DNA of 64,000 bases, taken from Actinoallomurus iriomotensis. Its GTDB lineage: Bacteria; Actinomycetota; Actinomycetes; Streptosporangiales; Streptosporangiaceae. The position numbers and the translations under genes are program-made. Below, piece by piece: positions 60,874 to 64,000 of the stretch. The stretch is from positions 32,055 through 96,054 of the forward strand of contig NZ_BSTJ01000021.1 in NCBI RefSeq assembly GCF_030269445.1, read 5' to 3'. The notes beneath the pieces were generated by a model that worked only from the letters and a program-made list of their open reading frames with translations, was not told where the DNA came from and searched no databases. Every line of letters begins with the position of its first letter. Within the stretch, counting starts at the first letter, position 1.

Positions 60874-61878
60874 TCAACGGCTCGATTCGCGGACGACGAG
60901 TTCAGGCTGGAACATGATCTGCTGATGCGCGTGGCCCTCCGGGTCGTCGCACTCGTCCAGCAGCAGCTCGGTGGCGATCTTGCCGAGCTGGTAGGTCGGC
61001 TGCCGGATCGAGCTGAGCGGCACGGTGCCGGCCGCGGAGAACTCGATGTCGTCGTAGCCGATCAGCGCCACGTCGTCGGGCACGCTCACTCCCGCCTGGG
61101 AGAGCGCGCGCAGCACGCCCAGCGCGAGCATGTCGTTGGCGCAGAAGATCGCGTCGGGTAGTCCGCCGGCCAGCAGCTTCTCGGCGGCGAGACGGCCGCC
61201 GTTCGCGTTCATCTCCGGGACGGCCAGCTCCTCCAGCGCCCGCACCGGCAGGCCGGCGGTGCGCAGCGCGCGCCGCGCGCCCTTCCGCCGCTCGCCGCAC
61301 TGCCGGATGCCCATCGGCCCGGACACGTACGCCAGCCGCTCGGCGCCCCGGCTCAGCAGGTGCGTCACGGCGAGGTCGCCGCCGGCCACGTCGTCGACGG
61401 ACACCGAGCACAGGTCACCGGGCGAGGAGTGGTCGACGAGCACGACGGCGACGCCGCGGTCGCGCAGCGCCTCCACGCTCGTGAGATCCTCGCCCGCCGG
61501 GGTGATGAGCACTCCCCGCACCCGCTGCTCGGCCAGGACCCGCAGGTTGCGGGCCTCCTTGTCGAAGGACTCGCCGGAGTTGCACAGGATCACGGCGTGG
61601 TCGCGGTCGCTGGCGACGTCCTCGACGCCGCGGGCGACCTCGACGAAGAACGGGTTGCCGACGTCGAGCACGACCAGGCCGACCGCGCGGTTCTGCCCGG
61701 CCCGCAGCGTCGCCGCCGAACCGTTGCGCACGAAGCCCAGATCGCCGATGGCCCGCTCGACGCGGTCGCGCGTCTCGGCCCGTACCCGCTCGGGGTGGTT
61801 CAGCACGTTCGAGACCGTGCCCGGCGAGACGCCCGCGAGCCTGGCGACCTCCTTGATCCCCACGGTGCCCATGCCCAA
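60874..61878 (-). CDS. LacI family regulator of the rhamnose/lactate locus
   Basis: This 334-residue regulator has the headpiece VGIKEVARLAGVSPGTVSNVL and a sensor domain. It leads the lutABC-rhaB unit and is divergent from a rhamnose-type importer, so it is probably a RhaR-type LacI repressor that responds to rhamnose or a product. The TTG at 61878 fits a GAGG ribosome site eight bases upstream; the ATG at 61872 is the alternative. Likely operators are the AAAACG-type repeats at 61929 and 62110. Confidence 0.88.
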   Translation of the reverse strand: MGMGTVGIKEVARLAGVSPGTVSNVLNHPERVRAETRDRVERAIGDLGFVRNGSAATLRAGQNRAVGLVVLDVGNPFFVEVARGVEDVASDRDHAVILCNSGESFDKEARNLRVLAEQRVRGVLITPAGEDLTSVEALRDRGVAVVLVDHSSPGDLCSVSVDDVAGGDLAVTHLLSRGAERLAYVSGPMGIRQCGERRKGARRALRTAGLPVRALEELAVPEMNANGGRLAAEKLLAGGLPDAIFCANDMLALGVLRALSQAGVSVPDDVALIGYDDIEFSAAGTVPLSSIRQPTYQLGKIATELLLDECDDPEGHAHQQIMFQPELVVRESSR

Positions 61879-61909
61879 CGCCGGTACCTCTTCTCCACGA
61901 TCTGATGGC

Positions 61910-61943
61910 GTTCACTGTGAACGACCCGATTAAAACGTGTCAA
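61910..61943 (-). promoter_or_regulatory. Palindromes upstream of the lacI-lut-rhaB unit
   Basis: GTTCACTGTGAAC (61910-61922) is a perfect 13-base palindrome, and ATTAAAACGTGTCAA (61929-61943) resembles one side of the AAAACGTTTT site at 62112. Both are within 65 bases of the lacI start. Confidence 0.5.
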
Positions 61944-62064
61944 CTCGTTCCGGGGTGGCGGCTCGACGGGGTCGACGGTGACCTTCTCGTTATCTGAGTA
62001 CCATCACCGCAGCTCAGAGGTGTAGTGAACGTTTCGTTTCGGGAAGATCACGACGATGTGACTC

Positions 62065-62123
62065 TTGACCGCGCCGCGCTCCCAGATCTACGGTCCCAGG
62101 TCAATCGCGTTAAAACGTTTTTA
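62065..62123 (+). promoter_or_regulatory. Promoter and LacI-type operator of the rhamnose importer
   Basis: TTGACC (62065-62070) and TACGGT (62089-62094) are 18 bases apart, followed by TTAAAACGTTTTTA (62110-62123), whose core AAAACGTTTT is a perfect palindrome. The promoter boxes are the same as those at 44045. The operator lies downstream of the expected start, as in the other two LacI-type promoters. Confidence 0.65.
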
Positions 62124-62146
62124 TTCCGTTCACTTCCGGAGGAAGC

Positions 62147-63658
62147 ATGAGCGAAGCTCCGCCGATCCTGGCCCTGTCGAATGTCAGCAAGGCATTCGGC
62201 GCGGTGCGGGCTCTGCAGGACGTCTCCCTGGAGCTGTGGGGCGGAGAGATCCACGCGCTCGCCGGCGAGAACGGGGCGGGCAAGTCCACGCTCGTCAAGA
62301 CCCTGGCAGGCGTGCACCGCCCCGACCAGGGACAGGTGCTGCTGGACGGCCGCCCCGTCGATTTCCACGGCCCCGGTGACGCGCAGCAGGCGGGTGTCGC
62401 GGTGATCTATCAGGAGCCGACGTTGTTCCCCGATCTGTCGGTCGCGGAGAACATCTTCATGGGCCGTCAGCCGCGGGCGAGTTTCGGCCGCATTGACCGT
62501 CGGGCGTTGCGTGCGGAGACGGCGAAGTTGTTCGAGCGGCTGGGTGTGGCGTTGGATCCGGACCGTCCCGCGCGTGGGTTGTCCATCGCGGACCAGCAGA
62601 TCGTGGAGATCGCGAAGGCGATCTCGCGTGACGCCCGGGTGTTGATCATGGATGAGCCGACGGCGGCGCTGTCGGGCAACGAGGTCGCGCGGCTGTTCAC
62701 GGTCTCCCGCACCCTTCAGGACCAGGGTTGTGCGCTGCTGTTCATCTCCCACCGGTTGGAGGAGATCTTCGAGATCTGCCAGCGGGTGACGACACTGCGC
62801 GACGGCCGCTACATCTCCACCGAGATGGTCGACGCGCTCACCGCCGACGACCTCGTCCAGCGGATGGTCGGCCGCGAACTCGACACCCTCTACCCGAAGC
62901 AGGAGACCACGCCGGGGGAGACGGTGCTGACGGTCTCCCGGCTGACCCGCGAGGGCGTCTTCACCGACGTGTCCTTCGAGGTGTGCGCCGGAGAGATCGT
63001 CGCGCTCGCCGGCCTGGTCGGCGCCGGGCGCAGTGAGGTGGCTCGCGCGATCTTCGGCATCGACCGCTACGACGCGGGCGGCGTGCAGGTCGGCGAGGTT
63101 CGGCTGCCGGGTGGCAGCCCGACCGCCGCGATGTCGGCCGGGCTCGCGCTGGTGCCGGAGGATCGGCGTCAGCAGGGGCTGGTCATGGACGGTTCGATCG
63201 AGCGCAACATCGGTCTGACCCAGTTGAGCTCCCTGCGTCGCGGACCGGTGATCTCCCGGAAGGTCGAACGGGATCGGGCGGCCGACTGGGCGATCCGGCT
63301 CCAGCTCAAGTACGCCCGCCTCAGCGACACCGTCGGGGTGCTGTCCGGCGGCAACCAGCAGAAGGTGGTCCTCGCCAAGTGGCTGTCCACCGAGCCGTCG
63401 GTGCTGATCATCGATGAGCCCACGCGCGGCATCGACGTGGGCACCAAGGCCGAGGTGCACCGGCTGCTGTCCGAACTGGCCGGCCAGGGCCTCGCGGTCC
63501 TGATGATCTCCTCGGATCTGCCGGAGGTGCTCGGGATGGCCGACCGGGTGCTCGTCATGCACGAAGGCCGGCTCACCGCCGAGATCCCACGGGACGAGGC
63601 GACCGAAGAGACCGTGATGGCCGCAGCGACCGGCCAGACCCGACAGGAGGCAGCCTGA
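62147..63658 (+). CDS. Sugar ABC transporter ATPase, double domain (rhamnose/ribose type)
   Basis: This 503-residue protein has two ATPase domains. The first has Walker [10 protein letters not shown] and Walker B LIMDEP with a degenerate signature (LSIADQQ), the second has a degenerate Walker A (GLVGAGRSE) with signature LSGGNQQK and Walker B LIIDEP; this asymmetry is normal for RbsA/RhaT proteins. Opposite rhaB and the LacI gene it most likely energises L-rhamnose import. The permease gene starts in its stop codon. Confidence 0.9.
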   Translation: MSEAPPILALSNVSKAFGAVRALQDVSLELWGGEIHALAGENGAGKSTLVKTLAGVHRPDQGQVLLDGRPVDFHGPGDAQQAGVAVIYQEPTLFPDLSVAENIFMGRQPRASFGRIDRRALRAETAKLFERLGVALDPDRPARGLSIADQQIVEIAKAISRDARVLIMDEPTAALSGNEVARLFTVSRTLQDQGCALLFISHRLEEIFEICQRVTTLRDGRYISTEMVDALTADDLVQRMVGRELDTLYPKQETTPGETVLTVSRLTREGVFTDVSFEVCAGEIVALAGLVGAGRSEVARAIFGIDRYDAGGVQVGEVRLPGGSPTAAMSAGLALVPEDRRQQGLVMDGSIERNIGLTQLSSLRRGPVISRKVERDRAADWAIRLQLKYARLSDTVGVLSGGNQQKVVLAKWLSTEPSVLIIDEPTRGIDVGTKAEVHRLLSELAGQGLAVLMISSDLPEVLGMADRVLVMHEGRLTAEIPRDEATEETVMAAATGQTRQEAA

Positions 63659-64000
63659 TGGCGGCCGTGACCGCTGACGCCGGTGGGCGCCGGCTCGTCG
63701 ACATCGTCCTACGCGCGCGCGAACTGAGCATCGTCGCGGCACTGATCGTCCTGGTGGCCGTGACGACGGCGGCGAACTCCTCGTTCCTGTCGTCTCAGGG
63801 TGTCAAGGACATCTTCCTCAACGCCTCGATCCTGGCCTTGCTCGCGGTCGGGCAGACGATGGTGGTGGTGACCCGCAACATCGATCTGTCCGTGGGGTCG
63901 GTGGTGGGTCTTGTGGCTTTCGCGTCGGGCAAGTTCGTGCTCGGTCATGACCGGAACATCGTCTTGGTGCTGGTGTTGGGCATGGTGATCGGTGCGGTGT
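63658..64000 (+). CDS. Sugar ABC transporter permease, 3' end beyond window
   Basis: The first 114 codons of an RbsC/RhaP-type permease are in the window, with the family block TRNIDLSVGSVVGLVAF and three hydrophobic segments. The ATG overlaps the ATPase stop. The remaining permease, binding-protein and rhamnose isomerase/aldolase genes are expected to the right but cannot be seen. Confidence 0.88.
   Translation, partial: MAAVTADAGGRRLVDIVLRARELSIVAALIVLVAVTTAANSSFLSSQGVKDIFLNASILALLAVGQTMVVVTRNIDLSVGSVVGLVAFASGKFVLGHDRNIVLVLVLGMVIGAV

Noticed and set aside
62147..63658. Degenerate motifs in the rhamnose-type ATPase as evidence of a defect
   Set aside because: RbsA/RhaT-type double ATPases normally have one non-canonical site, so this is ordinary.
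1..64000. CRISPR arrays, tRNA or rRNA genes, intact insertion sequences, prophage
   Set aside because: I saw no regularly spaced repeats, no cloverleaf-like tRNA sequence, no rRNA blocks, no transposase motifs and no phage structural genes.

Overview
The window is very GC-rich DNA with dense, short-spaced genes, many GTG/TTG starts, stop/start overlaps (ATGA, GTGA) and Actinomycetota-type families: an SAV2177-type SAM methyltransferase, an XRE/DUF5753 gene with a DUF397 partner, a BldC-like MerR protein, a GHKL anti-sigma-like ATPase, F420-type LLM oxidoreductase and CBM2-bearing cellulases. It looks like chromosome of a filamentous soil actinomycete, perhaps Streptosporangiales (Actinomadura/Actinoallomurus-like). 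The taxon is an inference from gene content. I saw no rRNA, tRNA, CRISPR array, intact insertion sequence or phage genes.

Layout. 1-9 kb: a partial SDR, a methyltransferase, a cytochrome P450 divergent from an ABC exporter operon (permease, two ATPases, TetR), a TetR/SDR divergent pair with two matching operators, and a membrane esterase. 9-16 kb: an unusual run of uppP, zinc alcohol dehydrogenase, LctP-type permease, amidohydrolase and MaoC-like protein, then a membrane protein. 16-18 kb: a GntR/nanE/BadF-type kinase operon for amino-sugar use. 18-22 kb: hypotheticals, a VOC protein and a GIDE-like membrane protein. 22-31 kb: a LacI regulator and M20 hydrolase divergent from an eight-gene operon (BtpA/SgcQ, PfkB kinase, sugar ABC importer, phosphotriesterase-like hydrolase, GATase-like protein, TenA). 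31-34 kb: a decayed alpha/beta hydrolase, a four-EF-hand protein and a methyltransferase. 34-40.5 kb: a cellulose cluster with a CebR-type LacI gene, its palindromic operator, and GH48, GH12 and GH6 enzymes; the GH48 reading frame is broken. 40.7-42.5 kb: a Ser/Thr kinase. 42.8-53.5 kb: a LacI regulator and two promoters of nearly identical design driving (i) an NMT1-type ABC importer, Gfo/Idh oxidoreductase, DUF993 protein and TIM-barrel epimerase and (ii) a secreted PQQ-type sugar dehydrogenase and a LamG-like protein. 53.5-56.6 kb: a remnant of a second GH6 gene, an LLM oxidoreductase and a small regulatory island. 56.6-64 kb: a rhamnose locus in which rhaB, lutCBA and a LacI gene run leftward and a rhamnose-type ABC importer runs rightward off the window end.

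The common theme is carbohydrate scavenging: secreted cellulases and a secreted sugar oxidase, at least four LacI/GntR-controlled sugar loci, and importers paired with kinases, epimerases and lactate oxidation. In each of these loci a regulator-sized palindrome lies in the divergent intergenic region, so operator assignments can be proposed from sequence alone. The two least explained systems are the BtpA/PfkB/PTE/TenA operon and the DUF993/Gfo-Idh/PQQ regulon. Three genes (MaoC-like, alpha/beta hydrolase, GH48) appear to have lost an internal block of coding sequence with loss of frame; this is either real decay or an assembly problem.
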